DNA of 64,000 bases from Stentor roeselii. Taxonomy: Eukaryota > Ciliophora > Heterotrichea > Heterotrichida > Stentoridae. Every line of letters begins with the position of its first letter. The stretch's first letter is position 1. The notes beneath the pieces were generated by a model. That model worked only from the letters and a program-made list of their open reading frames with translations, was not told the DNA's origin and searched no databases. Below, piece after piece: positions 23,297 through 33,844 of the stretch. The stretch is from the NCBI GenBank assembly GCA_006503475.1, contig RSEH01000027.1, positions 1 through 64,000 on the forward strand, read 5' to 3'. The translations under genes and the position numbers were made by a program.

Positions 23297-23670
23297 AAAT
23301 TCAAGTATTTTTTATGTTTAAGTTGTCTGACGTTCAAATGGAACATATTAACTTTTATCATATTTTAAAAGAATTAATATCTTGGGATATTATTTGAAAC
23401 CATATAATTCTTTTAAGTATGGACAAATTACTGAAAGAGGCTTTGTAAATATATATATATTTGATAACACCCGCATGGAGTGTTAATTTTACTTATAATC
23501 TTGTTCATATATCTCAAATTCTTTCTGATTAACTCAAAAATCCATTCAAAAGTGCTTAAAACAAAATAATATTCAATAATTCAATACTTCATTTAAAAGT
23601 TAAATCAATATAAACCTAAATTACCCAAAACCCTAAATTAATTATTAATTCCTACTAATAATAAATTAAT
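23256..23670. other. AT-rich spacer with a small hairpin
   Basis: A run of TA repeats near 23450 precedes an 8-bp imperfect inverted repeat at 23465-23485 (TAACACCC...GTGTTA). No gene is seen. Confidence 0.35.
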
Positions 23671-24255
23671 CTATCTAAGTTCAGGATCTGGATGATCAAT
23701 CCAAGGAATTTCTTCATCTTTATTTGAAACTCTTCTACTGCTATTCATCCCATCTCTCTCAATGGCTCTCCACCTGCCAGTGGCTTCATTAATCTGCACC
23801 ATATTAACAAAATCAATAAGATAAGCATATCCACTAGTTCCAGAAACCAACACAGACTCATTCATGACCATCTTCCTATTCTGTGCAAAAAGTGAAAGTT
23901 AAGTTCCTGCAAACTTCGCAACGAAATTTCTATAATGTTGTTCAATAAGATTGCAAGCTTCAGGCTCATACTTCCTCCACTTATCAGTCACTTCATCAGC
24001 CCAAAACCAAATGACTAGAGCCGGGTCTGAATCTGGATTTTTGCCTTTTCTGACAGTTCTGCTTAATTTACTGCCTTGAAGGACTTGCTGGTGAGGATTT
24101 CCTCCCTTGCCGAAGTGAATTGTGTAAGTAGAGCCGTTTGAAGCTTTGATTTCAATTGAATCTTCACCGTTATTGAATGCATTTTCGATGAGTGTTGAAG
24201 TTTCAGGGGAGTAAGGAGTAAAATCACCGTCATTTCCGAGCCAGTACCAGTTTGG
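23671..24255 (-). pseudogene. Broken two-WWE-domain gene
   Basis: Read from about 24255 down to 23671, one frame encodes two WWE domains. The first begins W.W.GNDGDF and has IE.A....E.....AS.GS.Y.I.F and a ......R..R end. The second begins WFWADE...KWRKY, with IE..Y, then Y.IDF..M.Q.N..TG..R.I.R. WWE domains bind ADP-ribose-type ligands and occur in PARPs and ubiquitin ligases. The same frame holds one TAA at 23899-23901 in the middle of the second domain, no short GT-AG intron of useful length removes it, and no start codon is present before the first domain. I read it as a 5'-truncated pseudogene with one stop; an unseen upstream exon is possible. Confidence 0.65.
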
Positions 24256-24548
24256 TTATGTTCGATTATGGTAGTAGCTGTATATCTTTTATTCTTAGTA
24301 AAATTTTAATGAATTATGATTTTATTTATGTTAAAAGTACTGAGCACTTTTATATTAAAAGTAAATCCAATATTATTATATACGTTCATCTTATTGGAAA
24401 ACATCAATTGTTGATCTCAGTAGGTAATAAATTCTAAGTTTTTTTGAATATTAAGTTTTATTTATAATAGTTTCATTTATTGAATGATTCTTTTAATCTT
24501 TTAAACTCTAATTCCTTATCAGATTCAATGGGACATAAAAAAAGATCA

Positions 24549-24851
24549 TTAGCAGTTTATATCATTTTGAGGGTTTATTTTTCGGATTTTATTTGCTACT
24601 TGATTCATTTCTGAAAAATTTTTCGCTACAATGTTAATGTATTGCTGACCCTCTCCAGCATTATCTAGATACATTCCCACACCCGGAAATTTTTGCTTTA
24701 TTCTTTTAATCTTACCATTAGCTTTAGCTGCTCTAAGTGAAATGTGGCTTGTTTGAACTCTACTTTGAAACTTATTATCAGCTCCAAGAGTTTCTCCAAG
24801 AGGTGTTCCAAAATTTTTTGGTGTATCAGGCATGTATGGTCTGGATTCCAT
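24549..24851 (-). CDS. Small protein of unknown function, 100 aa
   Basis: I do not recognise a family. The reading frame has ordinary codon use, starts at an ATG after an A/T-only leader like other genes here, and ends in TAA. The N-terminal third is polar with several Pro and Gly residues. The middle is strongly basic (Lys/Arg-rich, about 40-55). A short Gly-rich link (GEGQQY) then leads to a C-terminal amphipathic helix. There is no signal peptide or membrane segment. It could bind nucleic acid or acidic partners, but that is only suggested by charge. A chance frame cannot be excluded. Confidence 0.45.
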   Translation of the reverse strand: MESRPYMPDTPKNFGTPLGETLGADNKFQSRVQTSHISLRAAKANGKIKRIKQKFPGVGMYLDNAGEGQQYINIVAKNFSEMNQVANKIRKINPQNDINC

Positions 24852-25384
24852 TATTATAAGGGTATATTTAGGGTTCTGGAAGTTAAAAGAAATACAATTG
24901 TTTGATCAAGATGTTGAATTTTTAAGGATTTTATAGTTTTTGAGTGATTTCATAAAATATTTTTTCCTATATTTTATTACCATATATAGACAATTATAAA
25001 TGAAGGCTTTTAGTTGTTTTCAGAAGTGTATATCTAGCTAATTTCAAAAACTAGATTTTTTCAATTGATTTACCAAACTTTGATCATCTAATGATATTCA
25101 GATCCTTGAAAAGACCAGAATTCAAAACTATCTATTAAACAAAATTGTAAATTACCTTTATCCCTTTTTAAAGTCTACTAGCTTTTATAAGATTTATACT
25201 AAAGCCAAACCTATAATTCAATCTGACCTCAACCAAATAATCAAACTTATAAAATAATTTATCCTAAAATAGTCCTATAATTCCAAGACATCTAAACAAT
25301 GATGTTAAGCCTATAAAGTAAAAAAGCCTTGAAATTTAAAAAAGAGGTACATGGCCTCAGCATTTCTTTCTATGAATGTAAAAA
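24852..25384. other. Divergent intergenic gap
   Basis: It holds A/T-rich sequence with an A+C-rich part just before the downstream gene. Promoters for both neighbours should lie here. No gene is seen. Confidence 0.4.
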
Positions 25385-27994
25385 ATGGATTTTATAGAAC
25401 ATTCAAATATCCCGGGCCCGCCCATAATAAAGAGTTTTTCCTCTGTTTCAAAGGCTAAGAATGCTCCAGTAAGCTTTTTATTTTCATTCTCGTTGATAAT
25501 CCTAATGACTTATTCAATTTCAGGGTATTTAGTCGACTCTGAATTCTTTCAAGAAGTCACTTTGAAAGACTTCCAAAGAGGAGAGATTTACACCTTTTCA
25601 TGTTCAAACATCTTACAGGTTCTCAAGAATAGCTCTGAGGACTCAACCAAAACCTTTGACGAGAAGGTAAATTTTACCTTGATAGTTCTCGATAGGAATC
25701 AAACAAATCTTCAGCTTATTTTCATGGAAGGGAATTTCAGTCAAATTTACATGAGCGAGTTGGATGAAATTGACCTTCAACTGTTAAGCGAAATAACTTA
25801 TGTTGTGGTTGAAGTAGATGCTACCACAGGAGAAATACAAAAAGTTAAGTATCCTGAGCATGTAACTGAAAGCTACATGCATGTCATTCTTCCTTATATC
25901 AGAGGATATTTAGTAGACAAGAGGTATCTCCATACTCCAAGTTCCGGAGAAAGAAACCTGATTCCTCATCACTCTTCAATGAAAGTGCGAAACACTTTAA
26001 CAGAAACCAACTCATCTCGAATCCTCCATCAGCACATCAGAAGTGACGAAAAATTTCCAACAATCTTAGAATCCGACAACAATTCATTCAAATCCCTAGT
26101 CGACGGAGTCTCTTCAAGCACAGTACTCAGCCAGTTCATAAGCAAAGACCTAAAAAAAGTAAACATGTTCCAAATTCACAGTGAAACAAACCTGAACTTC
26201 TTAAATTCCAGTCTAGGAGAAGCAACCACAATAATTCAAGATTCTTTTGTGAAAATCGAAGAATCATCAGAAAAAATCAAAACTGTTTGGCTTGACAGAG
26301 CTTTAAGTTTAACAGAAAACATAAAACATAATCAATATGAGGAGAATTTCGATAATTTTCAAGAAAATCAACCGAAAAATAACCAAAGACAACTGAAACA
26401 AGTCCATGCTCAGAAGATTTACTTGACTGATATATTTGGTAAAAAATTGCACTGGGAAATGATTATCGATGACTTGAGAAATGAAACTTCTAACTTCACA
26501 ACCTGGCTTCGACTGGAATCCTTGTTTGATTGGAAGCTCTGTGAAGGGGCTTATCGTCCTGAGACCACCAGGTGGGTCAAACAGACTTACACGTTAAAAA
26601 ATATTTATGAAGATGTTGCCAATGAGGTTCATAGAATGTTAAATCTTATAAAAACTGAAAGAATGCTTTTAACTCAGGTCTTTATTTCTGAGATTTATTT
26701 GGAGATTAAGTATTTGCTTTCTTTTATTGATGTTAACTTTGAAATGAAAATGATTGAGATAAAAAGAAAACAAAGTGAATATTCGAATATTCTTAGGAAT
26801 GGGGCCATGGACTCTTATGTCCCTGATACATATAAACAGATTTTTGAAGAATTTAATTCAACTTGTCGAAATTTTATTAATCAGGTTAATGCTGATGTGG
26901 AGTTTAAAGTCTCAGAGTTCAAGAAATTGGAAGTTAGTTATGATGATGCTAATGATAAGGCAAATGTATTGATAAAAACAAATAATCAGTTTTTGAATCT
27001 TGTTAATTCAACTACTGTTAAGAATTCTGCACAATTACTGAATTTTACTTATTTCTACAAGATTCGAGATGATATTTTAAATGATTTAACTCAAATAAAG
27101 GTGAACCAAGAAAAATTATTTAAAAAGATAAACGATCAAACTATTGAGCTAAATTTAACAAGAAATAAGATGTTCACTAAATTTGAAAACTCGCTTGCAG
27201 AATCTTTAAAACAATTTAATATGATAGAGATGCAATATAAGATTAATCCTACAAATAATTCCTTTATGTATGGTATTAACAATATCACAAACTATACCTT
27301 GGAATTAGCTTATAGGATTTCTGCTCCAATGAACTTAACCCAATTTTTATATACAAAATTTACCAACATCAACAAAACGATTCCAAGTACTTTGAGTAAA
27401 TCAAAAAATTTTATAGATACCACAGTTGTAAAGTATGTAAACTCACATAGTTTAAAAGAATCAGAAGTATTTTGTGAACAAAGAAACAATGTTCAAATTA
27501 ACATGAGCGTTATCACCAGATTCACAATGATTCAAACTCCGATATATATATCAATTCCACAAACATCGATTATCAACAACTTCACTAATTCTATCTATCA
27601 AGCAAAAGAATATCAAATAACTTCTAAAATTTCAATGAATGCCAGTGTCGTTATTCCAACTTCAACATATATAGTTTCAGATTTCCTTAAAGCAACTTTT
27701 ATCCTTGGCTTATTGTACAATATTGGTTACAATTTTCAAAAGTTGTTATTTTATTATAATGGGACTACTTCATTTTTGTTGACCAAAAACACTCATTTAT
27801 GGGAGAAGAATACATATAAATATCAATATAGAAAATGCAGATGGAGGTGGGGTAAAAGATCTTGCTGGACTGAAACAGAAACTAGATGGACTGATCCAAA
27901 ATATATTATCAGAGAGACTACCAATAACGCTTTATTGAAGAGCTCTTTTGATAAATATCTTGAAGGATTTCTTTTAGAGAACAATAGCATTTAG
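25385..27994 (+). CDS. Large ecto-domain membrane protein, unrecognised family, copy 1 (869 aa)
   Basis: This is not a family I know. A cytoplasmic N-terminus of about 28 residues leads to a membrane segment (about 29-49), then a roughly 700-residue region with many N-x-S/T sites. That predicts a lumenal or extracellular location. A second membrane segment lies at about 765-790, and the last part (about 800-869) is rich in Trp, Arg and paired cysteines (CRWRW, SCWTETETRW). The ectodomain has a mixed alpha/beta first half and a long helical second half (about 410-640). Copy 2 at 35363 shares the layout and several motifs: YP.HV.E..M...LPY, D.FGK.L.W, W.LCEG.Y.PET and CWTE. These two define a paralogous family. 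No enzyme motif is seen, so adhesion or sensing is only a guess. TAG ends the gene; no intron. Confidence 0.6.
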   Translation: MDFIEHSNIPGPPIIKSFSSVSKAKNAPVSFLFSFSLIILMTYSISGYLVDSEFFQEVTLKDFQRGEIYTFSCSNILQVLKNSSEDSTKTFDEKVNFTLIVLDRNQTNLQLIFMEGNFSQIYMSELDEIDLQLLSEITYVVVEVDATTGEIQKVKYPEHVTESYMHVILPYIRGYLVDKRYLHTPSSGERNLIPHHSSMKVRNTLTETNSSRILHQHIRSDEKFPTILESDNNSFKSLVDGVSSSTVLSQFISKDLKKVNMFQIHSETNLNFLNSSLGEATTIIQDSFVKIEESSEKIKTVWLDRALSLTENIKHNQYEENFDNFQENQPKNNQRQLKQVHAQKIYLTDIFGKKLHWEMIIDDLRNETSNFTTWLRLESLFDWKLCEGAYRPETTRWVKQTYTLKNIYEDVANEVHRMLNLIKTERMLLTQVFISEIYLEIKYLLSFIDVNFEMKMIEIKRKQSEYSNILRNGAMDSYVPDTYKQIFEEFNSTCRNFINQVNADVEFKVSEFKKLEVSYDDANDKANVLIKTNNQFLNLVNSTTVKNSAQLLNFTYFYKIRDDILNDLTQIKVNQEKLFKKINDQTIELNLTRNKMFTKFENSLAESLKQFNMIEMQYKINPTNNSFMYGINNITNYTLELAYRISAPMNLTQFLYTKFTNINKTIPSTLSKSKNFIDTTVVKYVNSHSLKESEVFCEQRNNVQINMSVITRFTMIQTPIYISIPQTSIINNFTNSIYQAKEYQITSKISMNASVVIPTSTYIVSDFLKATFILGLLYNIGYNFQKLLFYYNGTTSFLLTKNTHLWEKNTYKYQYRKCRWRWGKRSCWTETETRWTDPKYIIRETTNNALLKSSFDKYLEGFLLENNSI

Positions 27995-28873
27995 TTAACT
28001 TGAATATCAATTAGGATAATAATGGTATATAATCTTAACTTTATAAGTTTTTGTAATTATACTGATACAAATGATTAAATTACTAGTGAGAAAATATTGA
28101 AAATAATAGCATGATAATATACTTGACTTTATGTTTGAGTGTTAAGATGTTCAATTGGATTAGCTCAATATAATTCTAAGCGAATTTTTTAAATACAAAA
28201 ATTAAAAAAGTTTAAATATCATTTAGAGTAATAGGATGGTGGAAGAGCAGTAAAATTGACAGTATATGGATGCATTTCTGGAATAGAAGAAAATTGTAAA
28301 ATAAATTTAATTCATCATAGAGTATCCAAAGATTAGACAGACAGAATATATTAACTCAATTGTAGAAATACTAAACTTAAATAAGATAATTTAGTAATAT
28401 ATTTGTATCAATCATTTTAAAATATTTCAAATGCTATGAAATCCTTTATAGTTATCATTTTCAATAAATCCTATATTATTTAGACTTTAAAACTTGTGCT
28501 AATATAACTAGAATAAAATAATTATCAAGTATCATATCAATATCATAAAAAGAATTCAGGGTTATTATATTTGATGAGTAATGATCTTAGTCAGATATAT
28601 GACATTAAGCTCAAAGTCAATAAAAAATTAGATCTAATTTTTCCCCTTTATAAAAATATTTGAGACATTTAAATTGATTCATTGATCAACACATTAACAT
28701 CTAAATTTCTCAAACTAATATATTTATTTACCAATATATTTAAAACCCTTAACTCATTATCAATGCATAGAAATTCTCCTAAAACCCCCTCCAAAAATCA
28801 CATCAATCATCTAAAAAACCCAATCATCCATCTTAAAAATCCAAATCAAATCTAAAAAAATCCAAATATAAAA
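27995..28873. other. AT-rich gap ending in an A+C-rich leader
   Basis: The first 650 bp are plain AT-rich spacer. The last 120 bp before the next ATG are almost free of G, with repeated AAATCC-like strings, and form part of a skew block. No gene is seen. Confidence 0.45.
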
Positions 28874-31800
28874 ATGAACTCAACCCTCGAGCACTTCCTG
28901 AAAGCTTCATCAGCCGACGACCAACGTCGCACTCCGGCATCAGAGAACATCGAAGAAGCGATAGAAGGCGTGATCTCTTACATCGAGACTCAACTTCCTA
29001 AAGTGATCGACGTGGACTTCACCCCGATCTGCTTCGACCTGACAGAAGACGAGAACCGTTTAATAATGGGCGGTCTTCATGGAAACATCGCGATATTCGA
29101 CGTTTCCAGTGAAAAAGTCGTGAAAGACATCGAGTTATGTTCTTGTCGCATCAGTTCCGTCACTTTTTGTCTGAAGGACTCGATGGTTCTCGTCATCAAC
29201 GAAGAGAAAGTCTTTTATATTCTTGACTTTCCTTCTTTTAACCTTGTCTACAACTTCACTCTTTCTTATCCAAAGCTGGTAATCAAAGCAGGCTTTTTAA
29301 AAGACTCGATTTTTATTTCGACTTGCACAAATGCAGTGATTGCTTTTGACCTTAAACAACTGGAAGAAGATGTTGAAAATAGAAGTGAGTTAATTAGAAG
29401 AGAAATTGAAGTTGATGGAATTGTTACTTGTCTTGATATCTGTGATGATGGGTCACTTTTTGTTTATGGATTCCTTAATGGCTTCGTTCGTCTTTATCAT
29501 GGAGAAACTGAGACACCTTTGCAAGAGTCAGAAAGTTATGAAGGCCAGGTCGATATTGTTATGTTTGGAAGTTTGAGAAAACTATTGGCCGCTGGATTTA
29601 GTGATTTTTTGATTGTGGTTTGGAATATCGATACCTCCTTGACTGTGAAGAACTTGATACGAGTTCATGAGGGGGAAATAAAAGGATTGTCTTTTTTAAA
29701 GGATAATAGGTACCTGGTGACCGGCGGAGACGACTGCAAAATCGTAGTGCACGACATGAAAGTCGACCGTCAGCCTTACCCATTAGAACTCTTCGACCAA
29801 AACGTTCTATGTTTCAAGTCCTCATCGGACTACAAAAAGCTTTTTTACACCCAAAACATGAACAAGTTAATGATCTGGGACGTTCCACTTCTCTCAAAAA
29901 ACGCTCGTTACAAAAAGCACAGTCAAAAAATAACAAAACTCGTATTCATCAAAAACACTTTCGACCTTCTAAGCATCGGAGAAGACGGCTTCGCAATAAT
30001 TTGGGACTACCGCAACGACGTGATGCAAGAAATGATTGAAGTGAACTGGCCTCTGACAACAGGCATCGTGTCTTCCAAGTCGAACTTCGCTTTTCTCTGT
30101 TCTGAGAAGCCGAGTCTTCTGCGGTGGAGTCTTGCGACTTACAAGTACTACGACTACGACTTGAATTCAGTGGTCCGTTCGATTCGCTTCAGTTCAGATG
30201 AGAACCTCCTGGCACTTGGCGACGACTTGAATCGGATAATCGTATACGACGCGGTGATAATGGAAAGAAAGTACATCATCAAAGGACATACTGACGTCGT
30301 CATTGAAATTTACTTCATTCGCTCTGATACTGAAGTACTCACTGCTAGTCGTGATCATAGTCTTGTTAATTGGAATTTGAATACTTCTGATAAAATCACA
30401 AATTTTCATGGACATACTGCCCCTGTCACTTGCATGATTGTCACTCCTGATGAAGCTTGGATCATCTCAGGGGCTGAGGATTGCTCGGTTATTATTTGGA
30501 GTATTGATAATGTCTTAATGCATGTTTTAAGACATGATAGTCCGCCACTTGGACTTTATTTGTCTAAAAGTAAATCGTATTTGTTGTGTATTGAACTTGA
30601 AATGTTGAATTGCTGGCAACTTGATAATCTTTCAAGGATTTTTCAGAAAAATATTGGAGGGGCTTCGAATTTAGCACTTTCAGATGATGAAAAAACCATC
30701 GCAATTTCTGAGGGTGACTCGATTTTTATTGAGGAAAATCCTTTGCAGAGTAGTAATATTCGAGTTGTGGGGAAGAATTATGGCTCTTCTCATAAGTTCA
30801 TGAATTATATCTTGGAAATTGCTAGGGATGGCATTAGAGCTCCACATTTAGATATTTATAATCATTGGCTGTTCACTCCCTACTGCATGGGAGTGACACA
30901 CATCCTAGCCTTCAAGAACCGTTACGACTCTCTATTCCCAGTACTTCTCGAAAACGAGAACCGTCCTCCATTCTGTTCGACAATAAACCAAGAGACGCCA
31001 TTATCAATAAGTGTAGAAATGGACCACAAGTCATGCATAGAGGCTTGTTTAAAGTACTTAAAAAACGAGTTTAACCGGGACAACAAGCGAGCTTACGTTC
31101 CTTTAGGAGCCTGTTTAACAAAGCTTAACACACTCGACATAAGTTCCATTCCAAAGATCTACGAAACCCTTTACGAGCGAAGCTACAGCCTTCATCTTCC
31201 GAGCTTCTGCCTTCACGGTACTCAACTTCCAACTCTTTTCCACAGTGAAGAGTTTCTAATAAAGCCAGGTGACTTAATCGCTGATGAAAACGTCTCAACT
31301 CACGGCCTTTCCATAGTTTTTTACCATACCATCTGCCCAATGGACCTTGACATCGGCACCACAGGTTCCATTGAATTCTTAGAAAGTCTTTTAGAATGTC
31401 CTTATTCTGAAATCTTCAGAACCAAGTTACTTAAAGAAATCCTTCAGAATAAATGGCAGAAACTTAAATGGGCGATTTATATTCAAGGCATTCTTTACAT
31501 TTTTTACTTGGTGCAACTTTCATTTTACTGCATTTTCTTTAGACAGTCGCCGATGTACTTGATTGTTTTGTTTATTGTGCATGTTTTTTTGTTTCTTTAT
31601 GAAGTTATTCAGATCACTACTGATTTTTATGATTATTGGCTGGATGTTTGGAATATTTTAGATCAACTTCGAGGAATTTCTTTTACTTTGTTCTGCTTTT
31701 TAGAATGGGCAGGACATGATAATAAAAATGTTTTGTTAATCGTGATTATCTTCTCGTGGACTAGAGGAATTTCTTACTTTCGCATGTTTGACGGGACTCG

Positions 31801-32467
31801 GTATATGGTCCGGTTGTTGTCTGAGGTGATTAAAGACATGAAGGTTTTTTTTATCATTCTTTTTTACTCGACTCTTGCTTTTACCTTTATTTTTTACCTG
31901 AGAAACCCGGACAACTTGTCATTTTCTGAGTTTTTAACAATTAGTTACAGATTGGATCTTGGGGACTTCGATGCTGATTATACTGAAGCTTTTGATTGGG
32001 TTATTTTCTTTTTAGCAACTGTGATCAACCCTCTTATCATGTTGAACCTTTTGATTTCAATCATGGGAGATACTTATGGAAAAGTACAGGAAACGAATGA
32101 TATCGCGAATTTTCAGGAATTGACTGAAATGATCATTGAAATTGAAAAACTCATGTTTTGGAAAAAAGGAAATTCTCAACAATTTTATATGCAATCTTGT
32201 GATTATTTAAAGGGAAATGAAACTGAAAAGGATAAAGTTAATGAAAGGATCAAGGCGTTGAGGACTCAGCTGCTGGGAATTGAAAATACGGTTACTAATC
32301 TTAAGAGTAAAGTTAAGGCTAGTAAAGTCAAATTGCTTTATGAGACTATTGATGCACTTGTCAAGGAAAGGGAAGAACTACAGATGGTAATTATAAGAAA
32401 TCAAGAAACCATAGAAAGAAGTAACCAAATCATGAGTGAAATCTACGAAAAACTTGAAAATAGATAG
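28874..32467 (+). CDS. WD40 beta-propeller fused to a TRP-like cation channel, 1197 aa
   Basis: The first 620 residues are about twelve WD40 blades, probably two propellers (recurring GH.D.V, VTGGDDC.I.VHD, SGAEDCSVIIWS). A linker (about 620-860) resembles the region before the channel in TRP-type proteins. Six membrane segments span about 865-1085, with a pore loop between the last two at about 1022-1036 containing LDLGDFDADY, rich in acidic residues as in Ca-permeable TRP channels. The last segment ends in NLLISIMGDTYGKV, a strong match to the TRPV/TRPA S6 end. A coiled coil (about 1110-1195) closes the protein and could drive tetramer formation. I infer a plasma or ciliary membrane cation channel with a cytoplasmic propeller as sensor or scaffold. 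No introns; TAG stop. Codon use switches sharply along the gene. Confidence 0.8.
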   Translation: MNSTLEHFLKASSADDQRRTPASENIEEAIEGVISYIETQLPKVIDVDFTPICFDLTEDENRLIMGGLHGNIAIFDVSSEKVVKDIELCSCRISSVTFCLKDSMVLVINEEKVFYILDFPSFNLVYNFTLSYPKLVIKAGFLKDSIFISTCTNAVIAFDLKQLEEDVENRSELIRREIEVDGIVTCLDICDDGSLFVYGFLNGFVRLYHGETETPLQESESYEGQVDIVMFGSLRKLLAAGFSDFLIVVWNIDTSLTVKNLIRVHEGEIKGLSFLKDNRYLVTGGDDCKIVVHDMKVDRQPYPLELFDQNVLCFKSSSDYKKLFYTQNMNKLMIWDVPLLSKNARYKKHSQKITKLVFIKNTFDLLSIGEDGFAIIWDYRNDVMQEMIEVNWPLTTGIVSSKSNFAFLCSEKPSLLRWSLATYKYYDYDLNSVVRSIRFSSDENLLALGDDLNRIIVYDAVIMERKYIIKGHTDVVIEIYFIRSDTEVLTASRDHSLVNWNLNTSDKITNFHGHTAPVTCMIVTPDEAWIISGAEDCSVIIWSIDNVLMHVLRHDSPPLGLYLSKSKSYLLCIELEMLNCWQLDNLSRIFQKNIGGASNLALSDDEKTIAISEGDSIFIEENPLQSSNIRVVGKNYGSSHKFMNYILEIARDGIRAPHLDIYNHWLFTPYCMGVTHILAFKNRYDSLFPVLLENENRPPFCSTINQETPLSISVEMDHKSCIEACLKYLKNEFNRDNKRAYVPLGACLTKLNTLDISSIPKIYETLYERSYSLHLPSFCLHGTQLPTLFHSEEFLIKPGDLIADENVSTHGLSIVFYHTICPMDLDIGTTGSIEFLESLLECPYSEIFRTKLLKEILQNKWQKLKWAIYIQGILYIFYLVQLSFYCIFFRQSPMYLIVLFIVHVFLFLYEVIQITTDFYDYWLDVWNILDQLRGISFTLFCFLEWAGHDNKNVLLIVIIFSWTRGISYFRMFDGTRYMVRLLSEVIKDMKVFFIILFYSTLAFTFIFYLRNPDNLSFSEFLTISYRLDLGDFDADYTEAFDWVIFFLATVINPLIMLNLLISIMGDTYGKVQETNDIANFQELTEMIIEIEKLMFWKKGNSQQFYMQSCDYLKGNETEKDKVNERIKALRTQLLGIENTVTNLKSKVKASKVKLLYETIDALVKEREELQMVIIRNQETIERSNQIMSEIYEKLENR

Positions 32468-32551
32468 TAACCTCTAACCATCCTAAAATCCTTACTCTAT
32501 TAAAATCTCTAACTACTTAACCTATAATCTTCAATACAAACTTCAGAATAA

Positions 32552-33748
32552 ATGTCGCTAAGAGACTTCGAAATCCTCTCAGAAATCGGAGAAGGAGCCT
32601 ACAGCAAAGTTTTCAAAGTCCTTCGTTTATCCGACCAAGAAATCTACGCCCTTAAAAAAGTGAAAATAAAATCTCTTAAAAAAAAAGAAAAAATCAACGC
32701 ATTGAACGAAATCCGTATTCTCGCAAGTATTTCTCATCCAAACATAATCTCCTACAAAGAAGCTTTTTTCGATGACAACTCAGACAGTTTATGCATCGTG
32801 ATGGAATACGCCGACGGTGGCGACTTGTACCAGAAAATCTTAGACTCAAAGAAAAAACAGTCATACATGAGCGAGGCTTTTCTTTGGCACTTGTTGATAA
32901 AATTAACTCGTGCTTTAAAGGCCTTGCATGAGTTGAACATAATGCATCGAGACTTGAAAAGTGCCAACGTTTTTTTAACGCGTGATGGAAAAGTCAAGTT
33001 AGGTGATTTGAATGTCTCGAAAGTGGCGAAGGAAGCAATGAACCATACTCAAACAGGGACTCCTTATTATGCAAGTCCTGAAGTGTGGAAAGACGACCCT
33101 TATGATGTCAAGTCTGATATTTGGTCACTTGGATGTGTTTTGTATGAAGCGGCGGCACTCAGGCCGCCTTTTAAAGCAGAAGATATGAAGTCTTTGTTTA
33201 AAAAAGTCACTAAAGGCGTATTCCCTCCTTTGCCGACTTGTTATTCTCAGGATTTTTCAGAGGTTTTGTCGTTTTTTATCATTGTTGATGCGAAAAAAAG
33301 ACCTAGTGCTAGTCAGATCTTGAAATTGAATCTTGTGAATAAAAGAGTTAATGTGAAAGAGGAAAGTGAATCGATTTGTGCGGGGTTAATTGGAACTATC
33401 AAGTTGCCGTCGAATATTTCAAGTATTTCGCAGTATCTGCCGGGGTCGAAGTATAGTAAAAGTGAATTGAATACAAGTCGCACTCCCCTACCGCAGATCG
33501 TTATGATTAATAGACTACAGAGAAGTGATGATGAAGAATGTCAACCCCATCGGAATGCTAGTCGAATTGAAATGCCTTTAAGGGCTAGTCCTGTACTTCG
33601 CAGGAACTATGAAGCTTTGAGACTGCCGAGGGTTAAGTATCCCCACAAGGTTAACTCAATGCACGAGGAGCTCCTGAATAAGCTAGTCAGGAGAAAAGAA
33701 GAAATTCTACCCTTACCCATTCAAGAGAGAAAGATAAGAAGATATTAA
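32552..33748 (+). CDS. NEK-family Ser/Thr protein kinase, 398 aa
   Basis: The kinase domain is residues 4-260. It has a Gly loop GEGAYSKVFKV, catalytic Lys in YALKKV, the catalytic loop HRDLKSANVFL, activation segment GTPYYASPEVW, and the SDIWSLGCVLYE motif, all of the NIMA-related type. The Mg-binding DFG is replaced by DLN (GDLNVSK); the key Asp is kept, so activity is expected. The tail (260-398) is basic and unstructured, without a clear coiled coil. NEK kinases are greatly expanded in ciliates and act in cilia length control, basal bodies and cortical organisation. The gene starts 84 bp after the WD40-channel gene, same strand. Confidence 0.9.
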   Translation: MSLRDFEILSEIGEGAYSKVFKVLRLSDQEIYALKKVKIKSLKKKEKINALNEIRILASISHPNIISYKEAFFDDNSDSLCIVMEYADGGDLYQKILDSKKKQSYMSEAFLWHLLIKLTRALKALHELNIMHRDLKSANVFLTRDGKVKLGDLNVSKVAKEAMNHTQTGTPYYASPEVWKDDPYDVKSDIWSLGCVLYEAAALRPPFKAEDMKSLFKKVTKGVFPPLPTCYSQDFSEVLSFFIIVDAKKRPSASQILKLNLVNKRVNVKEESESICAGLIGTIKLPSNISSISQYLPGSKYSKSELNTSRTPLPQIVMINRLQRSDDEECQPHRNASRIEMPLRASPVLRRNYEALRLPRVKYPHKVNSMHEELLNKLVRRKEEILPLPIQERKIRRY

Positions 33749-33844
33749 TAATCCATCTCAAGTTCTAAAATAATAACTTCAGCAAATCAATAAACCATCA
33801 AAAGTTAACAGTTCCAAAAAAGTTCCATTTCGATAATTTAATAA

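Noticed and set aside
23600-23640. ACCCAAAACCCTAAATTAATT string that looks like telomeric C-rich repeats
   Set aside because: Only one irregular copy, inside an A+C-rich tract; there is no array.
24252-24437. 61-aa plus-strand open frame beyond the WWE relic
   Set aside because: AT-rich, no domain, and its start overlaps the relic's other strand.
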